A stretch of DNA of 64,000 nucleotides from Thalassospira lohafexi (GCF_002844275.1 NZ_NXGX01000005.1:124001-188000); one strand, 5' to 3'; counted from the stretch's first letter, positions 17,474 to 27,492 are shown. Notes: a model not told the origin generated them from the sequence alone. Numbers and translations are program-made.

Positions 17474-19785
17474 TGGCAGTACGCGGGGGCATATGGGGCA
17501 TTTTGCTTTTGATCATGGCGACCTTTGCCATCTGGCAGGTCACATCGGGCAAAGCCCGGATTGATGGTGATGTCCTGTCCCTGATCGGGTTGGAAAAAAC
17601 CGACGACACTGCCCGCAAACCCGATATCGAAACCGTGCGCGACTTACTGGCAAATGATGCCAATCAGGCTATCATCATGGTGTCGGCCAACCAGCAAGAT
17701 ATGCTTGAAACGGCAACCCGTGCGTTGGCTTCTGACATCACAAACATTCCGGGCACAAAGTCGGTTTCACTACCGGGATATGACGCGGGAAACCTTGCGC
17801 GGCTTTCAGATTTTTACCTGCCCCATGCTCAAAGCCTGCTGTCGGACAGGGACCGGGCACTTTTGCGTGACGGCAACGGTGAAGCGGTTTATCAAAACGC
17901 TGTCAAAACGCTGTATGCGCCGGCTTCAATGCTCAGTGCGGCATCGCTCCGTGCTGATCCGTTTTCCCTGCTTCCCGTTTTTCTGGCCGAGCTGGGCAAC
18001 AAACTTGGCTCTTCCGGGATCGTGCAGAGAGACAACCACTTCCACACCCCGATCATCATATCCCTGTCCCCGGACCTTCGGCGTCAAGGACCGGACATCG
18101 CATGGGTGGGCAAGGTCAATGACGCCATCGCCAACGCCCAAAGCACCGCAGATCAATCTGACGGACTCACCATCGCGAAAACCGGGCAAGTCTTTTTCGC
18201 CGTGGCCGAGGCAACTGCGGCGAAATCCGATGTCCAGCGCATCGCCATCATTGCGACCCTTGGCATTTTTGCCATGGTGCTCAGTGTGTTTTTCTCCCCA
18301 CTCCCCCTGATCGGCACCTTGATCACGGTCGGCAGCGGCTTGATCGCCGGTATTGCTGCCGTCACCCTGATTTTCGATGGCATTCATGCCATTGCGCTGG
18401 TCTTCGGGGCCAGTCTGATCGGGATATCGGTCGATTATGCGCTGCATTATCTGGTGCTACCCGCCGATGGGAAATCACCAACGGCCCGGGTTGCGACGAT
18501 CCGTTCCGGCCTAAGCCTTGGCCTTTTGACCTCGGTTTGCGGCTTTGCGGTTTTGGCCATCAGCCCGGCCATCCTTCTGGCCCAAATCGCGGTTTATTCC
18601 ATCGCCGGGCTTATCGCGGCCTATGTCACCGTGCTTTTCATCCTCCCACTTTTGCCGGTGCGAAGCGTCAAGCACCGGTCGCTCATCCCGCGTGCGTATC
18701 AGAAATTTGATGATACCTTGCGCCGCCTACAACTGCCCCGGTTGGTCCGGGGGGTGGGTGCGCTTGCCATCCTTGGTGGATTTGCGGTCTGCGTTCTGTT
18801 CATACCAACCGATGATGACATCCGCCATCTCGGGCATGGCAACGACACCCTGACAACGCAGGCGCGCCTGATCGGCGACACCATGGGCATGGGCGGTAAC
18901 CCCGTCTTTATCCGGATTGATGGCGCAGACAGCCAAACCCGCCTTCAAACGGGCGAGGCCGTACAAAACGCACTCCGCCCCCTGATCAAAGACGGCACTG
19001 TCGGGTCTGGCTTTGGCTTGTCGGACATGATCCCATCAATCAAACGGCAGGACGAAAACCGTACCCTGATCAAAGATCAGCTCTTTGAAACTTACGCACC
19101 AAAACTGGCACCGCTGCTTCCGATTAACATTCAAACGCCCAACCCCGACGCCCCTTATTTACACGCCGACGCAGATGCTTTTGCCCAGTTCCCGGAACTG
19201 GCAAACCTGCATGATGGCATGACCGATATCGTCCGGCTAAACGCCGTGACCGATGCCAATGCCGTTGCCACGGCAATTGCCGACATCGACGCCGCCCGTT
19301 TAATCAACCCGCGCGCCACCATCACCGACCAGTTCGCCCATTATCGCAACTGGGCAACCGCGGGATTGGCGATTGCCTTGTTGATTGCCGGGATTCTTGC
19401 CATGGCACGCTATGGCGTGATCCGTGGGCTATGTGTTTTAGGAACGCCAGCAGGGGCGATGCTTGTTGCCCTTGGCGGGGCGGCTGCAATCGGGATCACA
19501 ATCAATTTCTTTACCATCATGGCACTGTTTCTGGTGTTTGCCATCGGGGCCGATTACGTGATCTTCTTTTCCGAAAGCCAAAAGCACGGCCAACAGGATG
19601 CGACCCGGTTTGCCGTGTTCTTATCGCTGATCAGCAGCATTTTGGCCTTTGGCCTGCTCGCCAGCAGTTCTGTTCCCGTGGTCAGTGCCATCGGAACCAT
19701 CATGGCCATTGGACTTCCAACTGCATGGGTGCTTTCCTATGCCATGTGCCCCACATCTGTGAAAGCCGACCAATCCGATGCCTGA
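17473..19785 (+). CDS. apeM: MMPL/RND-family exporter (ApeM-like)
   Basis: The 770-residue polytopic protein has two halves. Each has a large periplasmic loop after the first transmembrane helix and a cluster of five or six helices (roughly residues 245-400 and 620-765). FGASLIGISVDYALHY and FLVFAIGADYVIFF carry the proton-relay Asp in the fourth-helix position. It should move the lipid-linked polyene out of the inner membrane and hand it to the LolA-like protein. The ATG at 17473 (TGATG overlap) is preferred over a TTG one codon earlier. Confidence 0.88.
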   Translation: MAVRGGIWGILLLIMATFAIWQVTSGKARIDGDVLSLIGLEKTDDTARKPDIETVRDLLANDANQAIIMVSANQQDMLETATRALASDITNIPGTKSVSLPGYDAGNLARLSDFYLPHAQSLLSDRDRALLRDGNGEAVYQNAVKTLYAPASMLSAASLRADPFSLLPVFLAELGNKLGSSGIVQRDNHFHTPIIISLSPDLRRQGPDIAWVGKVNDAIANAQSTADQSDGLTIAKTGQVFFAVAEATAAKSDVQRIAIIATLGIFAMVLSVFFSPLPLIGTLITVGSGLIAGIAAVTLIFDGIHAIALVFGASLIGISVDYALHYLVLPADGKSPTARVATIRSGLSLGLLTSVCGFAVLAISPAILLAQIAVYSIAGLIAAYVTVLFILPLLPVRSVKHRSLIPRAYQKFDDTLRRLQLPRLVRGVGALAILGGFAVCVLFIPTDDDIRHLGHGNDTLTTQARLIGDTMGMGGNPVFIRIDGADSQTRLQTGEAVQNALRPLIKDGTVGSGFGLSDMIPSIKRQDENRTLIKDQLFETYAPKLAPLLPINIQTPNPDAPYLHADADAFAQFPELANLHDGMTDIVRLNAVTDANAVATAIADIDAARLINPRATITDQFAHYRNWATAGLAIALLIAGILAMARYGVIRGLCVLGTPAGAMLVALGGAAAIGITINFFTIMALFLVFAIGADYVIFFSESQKHGQQDATRFAVFLSLISSILAFGLLASSSVPVVSAIGTIMAIGLPTAWVLSYAMCPTSVKADQSDA

Positions 19786-21037
19786 CAATCATTCTGAAAG
19801 CCACCTCATGACCGATTGTGACATCGCCATTATCGGTGCCGGACCGGCCGGAACGGTTGCCGCCAAATTTCTTCGTGATGCGGGATTAAGCGTGATTGTG
19901 CTCGAAGCGCAAACCTTCCCGCGCTTTGTCATTGGCGAAAGCCTTCTGCCTCACTGCATGAATGTGCTTGAGCGGGCCGGTTTGGTTGATGCGGTTGAAA
20001 AGGCCGGTTTCCAGCACAAAAACGGGGCCGTCTTTGAACGCGGATCACTTTATCAATCCATTGATTTTCGCGAAAATTTCGAAGACAGCGGATGGGGCAC
20101 CACCTTTCAGGTTCAACGCAGCCGGTTTGATCACATCCTGGCCCAAACCACCATCGATGCCGGGGTCGATATCCGTTTTGGGCATAAGGTCACCGATGCG
20201 GTCTTATGCGATGGTGACTGTACTCTCGACTATGAAAATGATGCGGGTCAAACCGGTCGGATAAGATCGACGTTTGTTCTCGACGCCAGTGGTTATGGCC
20301 GGGTCCTGCCCCGAATGCTCGGCATTGTAAAATCAAGCCAATCGGCCGAACGGCGCGCCCTGTTTACCCATCTGCGCGACCACATCTCCGACCCCAATTA
20401 TGACCGGGAAAAAATCCTGATCACGGTCCACCCGACCCGTTCCGAAATCTGGTACTGGCTGATTCCGTTTTCCGATGGCACGTCCTCTGTCGGGGTGATT
20501 TATCCCGATCTGGACCCGGAATTTGATGGTCTTGATGATCAGGCCATCTTTGATCGGTTGATTGGTGATACCGGCCTTGGTCCCCTTCTGGCCAAGGCCG
20601 AACCGACCCGGCCTCTTAATGCCATTGCCGGATACAGCGCACAATCGGACACCCTTTTTGGTGACGGTTATGTCCTTCTGGGCAATTCTGCCGGTTTTCT
20701 TGACCCGGTTTTTTCATCGGGAGTGACCATTGCCATGCATTCCGCCGAACTGGCGGCAAAGGCGCTTATTGCGCGTCACAATGGTAAGGCCGTCGATTGG
20801 GATGCGGATTACGCCATTCCGCTTAACCGGGGTGTGGAAACGTTCCGTTCATATGTCGATGCATGGTATGACGGACGTCTACAAACGATTATTTTCAATC
20901 AGCCCGATGATGATACAAAACTCAAACGTATGGTTGTTTCGATCCTTGCAGGATACGCTTGGAACCTCGACAATCCGCTGGTAAGCAAAACTGACCGTTA
21001 TCTGGAGATGTTGCACGACCTATGCGATCCATCCTGA
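19778..21037 (+). CDS. FAD-dependent monooxygenase / flavin halogenase-like enzyme
   Basis: The 419-residue flavoprotein opens with a GxGxxG fold (IIGAGPAGTVAAKFL) and FPRFVIGESLLP, the second conserved stretch shared by tryptophan-halogenase-like enzymes and related hydroxylases. It has a WYWLIP segment near the GWxWxIP position of halogenases and GNSAGFLDPVFSSG for FAD binding. It may hydroxylate or halogenate the aryl head group, as in flexirubin and xanthomonadin pathways. Which reaction cannot be settled, since the halogenase lysine was not placed with confidence. An in-frame ATG at 19808 is an equally good start (MTDCDIAIIGAG). Confidence 0.8.
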   Translation: MPDNHSESHLMTDCDIAIIGAGPAGTVAAKFLRDAGLSVIVLEAQTFPRFVIGESLLPHCMNVLERAGLVDAVEKAGFQHKNGAVFERGSLYQSIDFRENFEDSGWGTTFQVQRSRFDHILAQTTIDAGVDIRFGHKVTDAVLCDGDCTLDYENDAGQTGRIRSTFVLDASGYGRVLPRMLGIVKSSQSAERRALFTHLRDHISDPNYDREKILITVHPTRSEIWYWLIPFSDGTSSVGVIYPDLDPEFDGLDDQAIFDRLIGDTGLGPLLAKAEPTRPLNAIAGYSAQSDTLFGDGYVLLGNSAGFLDPVFSSGVTIAMHSAELAAKALIARHNGKAVDWDADYAIPLNRGVETFRSYVDAWYDGRLQTIIFNQPDDDTKLKRMVVSILAGYAWNLDNPLVSKTDRYLEMLHDLCDPS

Positions 21038-21645
21038 TCCTATTCATGACCCTGTCTCTGAACGCCTGTGTTACGGATCTTGCCGACTTGTCGGTCCCGA
21101 ACCCGTTTGCGTCCAATCCTGCGTATACGGTTGCACTGACACCGGATATCGCCATCGAGTTACCGGAAAACCCGTGGGAAACGGCCCAAAGCCTTGAGGC
21201 AACCCAACAGGTCACTGCACAATGGCGCCCCCAAAACGGTCAGCCGAGCACGGCCACTTTCCTCGCCCGAATTTCGGCCCAGCCCGGTCAGGTCAGGATT
21301 GCCGTGCTTGATGATCTCGGTCGCCGGGCCATGACCATTGACTGGACCCTTGATGGGCTCAACATCGTCAAGGCCGACTGGGTGCCAGATGCCCTTGACC
21401 CTGAACGGTTGCTTGGCGATATCGTCATGACCTATTGGCCCGACGATGTTGTCAGTGACGTGGTCGACCAATCCATGACCGTCGAGGAAACCATGGGTCA
21501 ACGCACCATCCGCACCAACGGTGATGGATTGGTGTTTGTTACGATTGAAAAACCGATCCGCGACCCGTGGCAGGGTGTGGCAACCCTGCGCAATATGAAA
21601 CTGGGCTATACCCTGACCATCAGATCGCAAAGACTGGGGTCCTGA
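21022..21645 (+). CDS. apeN: DUF3261-type lipoprotein (ApeN-like)
   Basis: The 207-residue lipoprotein has lipobox LNAC at Cys 16. The rest is a beta-rich domain (VTAQWRPQNGQP, VRIAVLDDLGRRAMTIDWTLDG, TLRNMKLGYTLTIRSQ), matching the outer-membrane-assembly-like DUF3261 protein that follows the MMPL exporter in ape loci. It probably helps insert the lipidated polyene in the outer membrane, as a LolB-like partner of the LolA-like carrier. It overlaps the FAD enzyme gene by 16 bases and shares one base with the following ATG. Confidence 0.82.
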   Translation: MRSILILFMTLSLNACVTDLADLSVPNPFASNPAYTVALTPDIAIELPENPWETAQSLEATQQVTAQWRPQNGQPSTATFLARISAQPGQVRIAVLDDLGRRAMTIDWTLDGLNIVKADWVPDALDPERLLGDIVMTYWPDDVVSDVVDQSMTVEETMGQRTIRTNGDGLVFVTIEKPIRDPWQGVATLRNMKLGYTLTIRSQRLGS

Positions 21646-22868
21646 TGATGTCGGTGACTTCGACCTTTCTGTCGGCCCTTGGTATTGTCTCCGCCCTTGG
21701 ACAGGGGATAGAGCAAACATCGCGCACCCTGTTTGGCGACCGCCCGGCGGACATGATTTCCCATGACGATTTTCTGATTGATCGCACCACCATGCTTGGC
21801 ACCGTAACCGGGCCGCTTGCCCCCGTGCCCGATCATCTTACGCAATATGATACCCGCAACAACCGCCTGCTATGGACTGCCACGGCTCAGATTACCTCTG
21901 AAATTAACGATATGATCGCAACCTTTGGCAAAGACCGCATCGGCATCATTCTGGGCACCAGCACCTCGGGCATCGAAGAAGGCACCACCGGGTATCAGGA
22001 CATGCTGCAAACCGGCACATGGGCCCCCGGTTTTCGCTATGAGCATCAGGAAATCGGATCGCCTGCCGCGTTTTTGCGCGATGCGCTGGGTCTGTCGGGT
22101 CCGGCATATGTGATTTCGACCGCCTGCTCCTCAAGCGGTAAGGCCTTCGCATCCGCCCTGCGATTGATGGATGCGGGCATGTGTGATGCCGTGATTGTTG
22201 GCGGGGTCGACAGTCTGTGCCGTCTGACCGTGCGCGGATTTGATGCGCTTAATTCCATCTCCGAGGGCGTCTGCAATCCGCTCAGCAAAAACCGTGACGG
22301 CATCAATATCGGTGAAGGTTGTGCGCTGTTCACGCTGCGCCGGGACGCAGGCGACATTGCCCTGATGGGGGTTGGCGAAACATCCGATGCCCATCATCCC
22401 AATGCCCCGCACCCCGATGGGACCGGGGCAATCGCCGCGATGAAATCCGCACTGGTACATGCCGGTCTGACACCTGATGATATCGGCTATATCAACATGC
22501 ACGGCACCGCGACGCCACTTAATGACAGCATGGAAAGCACCGCCATCGCACAGATATTTGGCCCATCCGTCGCGGTCAGCTCAACCAAACCCATGACCGG
22601 TCACACATTGGGTGCGGCAGGCGCGATTGAGGCCGCCATTCTTTGGCTTTCACTACAACAGTCGCATGATGGCGCGCCATTGCCCCGCCATCATTGGGAT
22701 GGTGTTACTGACCCGGCTGTTGCCAAAATGAATCTCGTCGAACAAACGGGGCAGCGACTTGCAACGAACGATAGGCTTGCCATGATCAGCAATTCCTTCG
22801 CCTTTGGCGGCAGCAACGTATCAGTCATTCTCGGACGTGGTTTTATCCCTGCAGGGACACCTTCATGA
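21645..22868 (+). CDS. apeO: Beta-ketoacyl-ACP synthase (ApeO-like)
   Basis: The 407-residue ketosynthase has the full triad: Cys161 in ISTACSSSGKAF, His in MHGTATPLND and His in SSTKPMTGHTLGAAGA. It extends the aryl starter with malonyl-ACP. The frame is open upstream to 21567, but the ATG at 21645 overlaps the lipoprotein stop by one base (TGATG), as elsewhere in this operon. With the dehydratase, reductase and second ketosynthase that follow, it forms an iterative type II polyene-building set. Confidence 0.9.
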   Translation: MMSVTSTFLSALGIVSALGQGIEQTSRTLFGDRPADMISHDDFLIDRTTMLGTVTGPLAPVPDHLTQYDTRNNRLLWTATAQITSEINDMIATFGKDRIGIILGTSTSGIEEGTTGYQDMLQTGTWAPGFRYEHQEIGSPAAFLRDALGLSGPAYVISTACSSSGKAFASALRLMDAGMCDAVIVGGVDSLCRLTVRGFDALNSISEGVCNPLSKNRDGINIGEGCALFTLRRDAGDIALMGVGETSDAHHPNAPHPDGTGAIAAMKSALVHAGLTPDDIGYINMHGTATPLNDSMESTAIAQIFGPSVAVSSTKPMTGHTLGAAGAIEAAILWLSLQQSHDGAPLPRHHWDGVTDPAVAKMNLVEQTGQRLATNDRLAMISNSFAFGGSNVSVILGRGFIPAGTPS

Positions 22869-23377
22869 CCAAGGCATCCCATACGCAGATCACAACCATG
22901 CCCGCCATTGCTGAACTGGTCCTGCATGCCGCCCCGATGCTGTTGATTGATCGGGTCTGCGATGCCGGGCCTGATCACCTTCGGGCTGAAATCACAATTC
23001 AACAAACAAGTATGTTCTTTGAAAAAGACCACGGTGTGCCCGCCTATGTCGGGATTGAATATATCGCACAGGCTGTCGCCGCCTATGGTGGCTGGCGTGC
23101 CAAATCTGCCGATCCTGCCGCAGCTCCGCGCATCGGCTATTTGCTTGGCACCCGCAAAATGACCATGACCCGCGACTGGTTTGAACCGGGCACCCGATTA
23201 AACATATATGTCGAAAATGTTTTCGAAGATGGCGAAATGGGCGTCTTCAAAGGCGAAATTCGCGATGGAAATGATGTGATTGTCGCTGCCCAGATCAACG
23301 TCTTTCAACCCGGTGACACAGACGCCACTCTTGCCACATCCCACACGACCCACAACCAAGAAACGACAACGCCATGA
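22865..23377 (+). CDS. apeP: 3-hydroxyacyl-ACP dehydratase (ApeP-like)
   Basis: The 170-residue hotdog protein begins with LVLHAAPMLLIDRV and has FFEKDHGVPAYVGIEYIAQAVAAYGG, the conserved helix of the ApeP dehydratase family. It removes water from the 3-hydroxyacyl intermediate to leave each double bond of the polyene. It starts 4 bases inside the ketosynthase gene and overlaps the reductase gene by 4 bases. Confidence 0.87.
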   Translation: MTKASHTQITTMPAIAELVLHAAPMLLIDRVCDAGPDHLRAEITIQQTSMFFEKDHGVPAYVGIEYIAQAVAAYGGWRAKSADPAAAPRIGYLLGTRKMTMTRDWFEPGTRLNIYVENVFEDGEMGVFKGEIRDGNDVIVAAQINVFQPGDTDATLATSHTTHNQETTTP

Positions 23378-24099
23378 CAGAAACCATTCTGGTAACAGGT
23401 GCCAGCAAGGGCATCGGGGCCGCCACCGCCAAACGCCTTGCGCGCGATGGATATGATGTCATCGTTCATTATCATTCCGACCGCGATGGCGCGCAAAGGG
23501 TCCTTGATGACGTCACTGCAATGGGACGCACCGGGCGTCTTATCCGCTTTGACATTGCTGACCGCGATGCCACCCGCACCGCACTTGAAGCCAACATTGC
23601 TGAACATGGCGCGCCGTTTGGTGTGGTGCTGAATGCGGGCCTGACTCGCGATGCCGCCTTTCCCGCCCTTGAAGATGATGACTGGGATGCCGTACTGCAT
23701 ACCAATCTGGACGGGTTTTATAACGTCATAAAGCCCCTCATCATGCCGATGATCCAACGGCGCAAGGGCGGTCGTATTGTCGCACTGACCTCCATCGCCG
23801 GATTGGCTGGCAACCGCGGGCAGGTCAATTATGCTGCGTCCAAGGCCGGGATCATTGGCGCGGTCAAATCGCTGGCACTTGAACTGGCTAAACGCAAAAT
23901 CACCGTCAATGCCGTCGCGCCGGGGGTGATTGAAACCCAGATGACCGATGAATTGCCCGCCGATGAGGTCAAAAAAATGATCCCGATGCGCCGCTACGGT
24001 ACGGCCGATGAAGTTGCCGCGACCATTGCGTTTTTGTGTGGGAATGATGCGGCCTATATCACCCGTCAGGTCATCAGTGTAAACGGGGGCATGCTATGA
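23374..24099 (+). CDS. apeQ: 3-ketoacyl-ACP reductase (ApeQ-like, FabG family)
   Basis: The 241-residue short-chain dehydrogenase has the TGASKGIG cofactor loop (residues 7-14), NAG at ~88, the catalytic Ser in ALTSIAGLAG and Tyr153 in YAASKAG, and the closing VISVNGGM typical of FabG. It reduces the keto group after each condensation. Coupled by 4-base overlaps on both sides. Confidence 0.92.
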   Translation: MTETILVTGASKGIGAATAKRLARDGYDVIVHYHSDRDGAQRVLDDVTAMGRTGRLIRFDIADRDATRTALEANIAEHGAPFGVVLNAGLTRDAAFPALEDDDWDAVLHTNLDGFYNVIKPLIMPMIQRRKGGRIVALTSIAGLAGNRGQVNYAASKAGIIGAVKSLALELAKRKITVNAVAPGVIETQMTDELPADEVKKMIPMRRYGTADEVAATIAFLCGNDAAYITRQVISVNGGML

Positions 24100-25325
24100 C
24101 CCGGCGCGTCGTTGTTACCGGCATGGCCGGAATTACGGCCTTGGGCGATGATTGGCCCACCATTTCAGCGCGGATGTATGCGGGCGAGACCGGCATTCGC
24201 CGCATGGATGACTGGGATGGGCGCTATGATCTGCGCACCCGCCTTGCGGGCCCGGTCGAGGATTTCACGCTTAAGGGCAAGCTTACCCGCAAACAATTGC
24301 GCAGCATGGGCCGCGTTGCCCAGATGTCGGTTGCCGCCACCGACAAGGCGCTTGAAATGGCGGGGCTTCGTGATGATACCGCCACCTTGCAGGGCGGTCG
24401 CCTTGGCATTGCCTATGGGTCATCTTTTGGCAGCACCCCGCCGGTGATGGGCTTTACCAAACTGATGGAAACTGGCGATAGCAACGCCATCACCGCGACC
24501 AGCTATATTCAGATGATGAGCCACACCTCGGCGGTCAACATCGGCGTTTTATACGGCATTTGCGGGCGCATCATCCCAACATCGACCGCCTGCACATCGG
24601 GCAGCATGGGGATCGGTTATGCCTATGAAGCCATCAAATACGGCATGCAGGATTTGATGATTGCCGGCGGGGCCGAGGAACTTTGCCCAACCATGGTCGC
24701 GGTGTTCGATACCCTGTTTGCCACCAGCGACAATAACGACCACCCTGAAATCACCCCACGTCCCTATGATGCCAATCGGGACGGGCTGGTGATTGGCGAA
24801 GGGGCTGGGACGTTGATCCTGGAAGAATACGAACATGCCAAGGCGCGCGGGGCGACCATTTATGGTGAAATCGTCGGGTTTGCGTCGAATTCCGATGGCG
24901 CCCATATCACCCAGCCACAAGCCGGCAAAATGGAAATTGCACTGCGTAAATCGCTTGAGGATGCGGGCCTGAGCCCATCTGACATCGATATCGTCAATGG
25001 CCATGGCACCGCCACCGACCACGGCGATCTCGCCGAAAGCAAGGCCACCCGTGCCGTGTTTGACCGCGCCATTCCGATCCATACCCTTAAGGGCCACTTT
25101 GGCCATACGCTCGGTGCCTGTGGTGCGATTGAGGCATGGCTGGGACTGGAAATGATGCGCGACGGAAAGTTTGTTCCGACCGCAAACCTTAAAACGCCCG
25201 ACCCGGCCTGTGCGGAGCTTGATTATATCAAGGACACCGCGCGCAGCCTGTCGGCCCGATATATGATGAGCAACAATTTCGCCTTTGGCGGCATCAACAC
25301 ATCGCTGATTTTCACGCTGCCATAG
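24096..25325 (+). CDS. apeR: Beta-ketoacyl-ACP synthase (ApeR-like, FabF type)
   Basis: The 409-residue FabF-like enzyme has Cys166 in TSTACTSGSMGIG, His in NGHGTATDHGD and His in LKGHFGHTLGACGA. The two ketosynthases of the operon (this and apeO) differ in sequence; in other aryl polyene systems they divide starter and extension rounds. This is the last gene of the overlapping operon; the next gene starts 41 bases later with its own ribosome site. Confidence 0.9.
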   Translation: MTRRVVVTGMAGITALGDDWPTISARMYAGETGIRRMDDWDGRYDLRTRLAGPVEDFTLKGKLTRKQLRSMGRVAQMSVAATDKALEMAGLRDDTATLQGGRLGIAYGSSFGSTPPVMGFTKLMETGDSNAITATSYIQMMSHTSAVNIGVLYGICGRIIPTSTACTSGSMGIGYAYEAIKYGMQDLMIAGGAEELCPTMVAVFDTLFATSDNNDHPEITPRPYDANRDGLVIGEGAGTLILEEYEHAKARGATIYGEIVGFASNSDGAHITQPQAGKMEIALRKSLEDAGLSPSDIDIVNGHGTATDHGDLAESKATRAVFDRAIPIHTLKGHFGHTLGACGAIEAWLGLEMMRDGKFVPTANLKTPDPACAELDYIKDTARSLSARYMMSNNFAFGGINTSLIFTLP

Positions 25326-25366
25326 GCCTCAACCACCAGCCCTCACCTCACGGGAAACGCCTGACA

Positions 25367-26320
25367 ATGCGCATTGCGATCCTTGATGACTATCAAAACC
25401 TTGCCCTGGCCTCTGCCGACTGGTCCGGTGTCAAATCGCATGGCGACATTACCGTGTTTCATGACACGCTTACCAATGGCGCGGCTTTGGCAAAACGCCT
25501 TGAACCGTTTGATGTTCTCTGTGTTATGCGCGAAAGAACACCCTTGCCCGCATCCCTGCTGGAAAACCTTCCCAACCTCAAACTGATTGTCACCACCGGC
25601 AAACGCAACGATGCGATTGATGTGACCTATGCCAACTGTCATAGCATAACAGTCTGCGGCACCAATTCACCCTCTACCGCAACACCGGAACTGACATTCT
25701 CGCTTATGCTGGGTCTCGCGCGCGGAGTTGTGCCGGAAAACACGTCCATGCGCACCGGCGGCTGGCAGGTCGGGCTTGGGCAGGACCTTGCCGGATCGAC
25801 CCTTGGCATCATCGGGCTTGGTCGGCTGGGTGCAAAGGTTGCAACCATCGCCAAGGCCTTTGACATGCGCATCACCGCCTGGAGCCAGAATTTAACCAAG
25901 GAACGCTGTGCCGAACTTGGCGTCGAATATATGCCAAGTAAGGATGACCTTTTGGCAGATGCCGATTTCGTCACCATTCATCAACGCCTGTCCGAGCGAA
26001 CCGCTGGCATGATGAGCACCGATGAATTCAAATGCATGAAAAAAACCGCTTATCTGATCAACACATCTCGTGGCCCGATTGTCGATGACGCGGCCCTGAT
26101 TGAGGCGGTTAACAATGGCGAGATTGCCGGAGCCGGACTGGATGTCTATGACATCGAACCCCTTCCTGCATCCCACCCGCTACGCACATGCGATGGTCTT
26201 TTATTGACCCCGCATCTTGGCTATGTCACACGCCATACGTGGGATGTGTTTTACGGCGAAACGGTTGAGGCCATCCTCGCATGGCTTGCGGGAAAACCGG
26301 TCCGTGTGATTACGGCCTAA
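25367..26320 (+). CDS. D-2-hydroxyacid dehydrogenase family protein
   Basis: The 317-residue NAD-dependent enzyme has the GLGRLGAKVA nucleotide-binding loop and the catalytic set of the family: Arg in the INTSRGPIVDD block, Glu in IEPLP and His in LTPHLGYVT. The length is standard. The substrate is unknown; the family includes phosphoglycerate, glyoxylate and D-lactate dehydrogenases. It follows apeR on the same strand and could be cotranscribed, but nothing in it points to polyene synthesis. Confidence 0.88.
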   Translation: MRIAILDDYQNLALASADWSGVKSHGDITVFHDTLTNGAALAKRLEPFDVLCVMRERTPLPASLLENLPNLKLIVTTGKRNDAIDVTYANCHSITVCGTNSPSTATPELTFSLMLGLARGVVPENTSMRTGGWQVGLGQDLAGSTLGIIGLGRLGAKVATIAKAFDMRITAWSQNLTKERCAELGVEYMPSKDDLLADADFVTIHQRLSERTAGMMSTDEFKCMKKTAYLINTSRGPIVDDAALIEAVNNGEIAGAGLDVYDIEPLPASHPLRTCDGLLLTPHLGYVTRHTWDVFYGETVEAILAWLAGKPVRVITA

Positions 26321-26593
26321 TGCCCGCCTGCAAATTCCATCACATCGAAGTCTTGAAGGAGCCTCACCTTTCTAAAAACACATGTCGGCTGATGTAATCA
26401 TGCTCACAGTTTGGCGGCACGATCGCCAAAGGAGCTTGCTATATGTGCAATCTTCGCCCACCGTCAAGGATCGCTCAAATCACGGCTCCAAAGCAGACGG
26501 ACCAGTGGCTTGTCTGCGAAATTTCTAACGTCTGATTTCAATCGTCGTCACCATCTTTGCTACCGCCTACGTCATGCCGACAAGGAGCACACG

Positions 26594-27481
26594 ATGAAAC
26601 GTTTGACTGCCAAGGATTTTTCGCCAAAGCTTCTGGAGCTTTATGATTTTTACGCCCACGGGATTATTTCCCGGCGCGAGTTCCTTGACCGAGCCGGGCG
26701 TTACATGGTGGGTGGCATTACCGCTGCGGCGGTTCTAAGTGCCATGAGCCCGGATTACGCGCTTGCCAATCAGGTTGAATTTACCGATCCCGATATCGTC
26801 CCCGAATACATCACCTATCCATCGCCCAACGGCCACGGGGATGTGCGCGGGTATATGGTCAAGCCCGCCAACGCGACCGGCAAACTTCCCGGCGTTGTCG
26901 TGGTGCATGAAAACCGCGGTTTGAACCCCTATATCGAAGACGTCGCGCGCCGCGTTGCCAAGGCGGGTTTTATCGCCCTTGCCCCCGATGGCCTGACATC
27001 GGTCGGCGGCTATCCCGGCAATGATGACAAAGGCCGCGAACTGCAACGCGAAGTCGACCCGACCAAGCTGATGAACGACTTTTTCGCCGCCATTGAATTC
27101 CTTACCGCCCATGATGCCACCACTGACAAAATCGGCATTACCGGCTTTTGCTATGGCGGCGGGGTTGCCAACGCCGCGGCGGTGGCCTACCCGGAACTGG
27201 GGGCTGCTGTACCGTTTTATGGCCGTCAGGCAGACGCCGCAGACGTGCCACGCATTCAGGCCCCAATATTGCTGCAATACGGCGAGCTTGATGAACGCAT
27301 CAATGCCGGTTGGCCCGACTATGAAGCGGCGCTCAAAGCCAATGATAAGGTCTATGAGGCCCACATCTATCCCGGTGCCAATCACGGGTTCCACAACGAT
27401 ACCACCCCGCGCTACGACAAAGACGCGGCCGAACTGGCATGGCAACGCACCATCGACTGGTTCAACAAGTACCTGACTTAA
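26594..27481 (+). CDS. Exported dienelactone hydrolase family protein
   Basis: The 295-residue protein has a twin-arginine-like signal (ISRREFLDRAG, followed by a hydrophobic stretch to about residue 60), then an alpha/beta hydrolase of the dienelactone hydrolase type. The nucleophile Cys is in GFCYGGG and the catalytic His in YPGANHGFHND. Such secreted members hydrolyse unknown esters or lactones. AAGGAG at 26582-26587 marks the ATG at 26594; an open frame of 61 codons upstream has no family similarity and is not used. Confidence 0.88.
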   Translation: MKRLTAKDFSPKLLELYDFYAHGIISRREFLDRAGRYMVGGITAAAVLSAMSPDYALANQVEFTDPDIVPEYITYPSPNGHGDVRGYMVKPANATGKLPGVVVVHENRGLNPYIEDVARRVAKAGFIALAPDGLTSVGGYPGNDDKGRELQREVDPTKLMNDFFAAIEFLTAHDATTDKIGITGFCYGGGVANAAAVAYPELGAAVPFYGRQADAADVPRIQAPILLQYGELDERINAGWPDYEAALKANDKVYEAHIYPGANHGFHNDTTPRYDKDAAELAWQRTIDWFNKYLT

Positions 27482-27492
27482 CGCAGGCTGAC

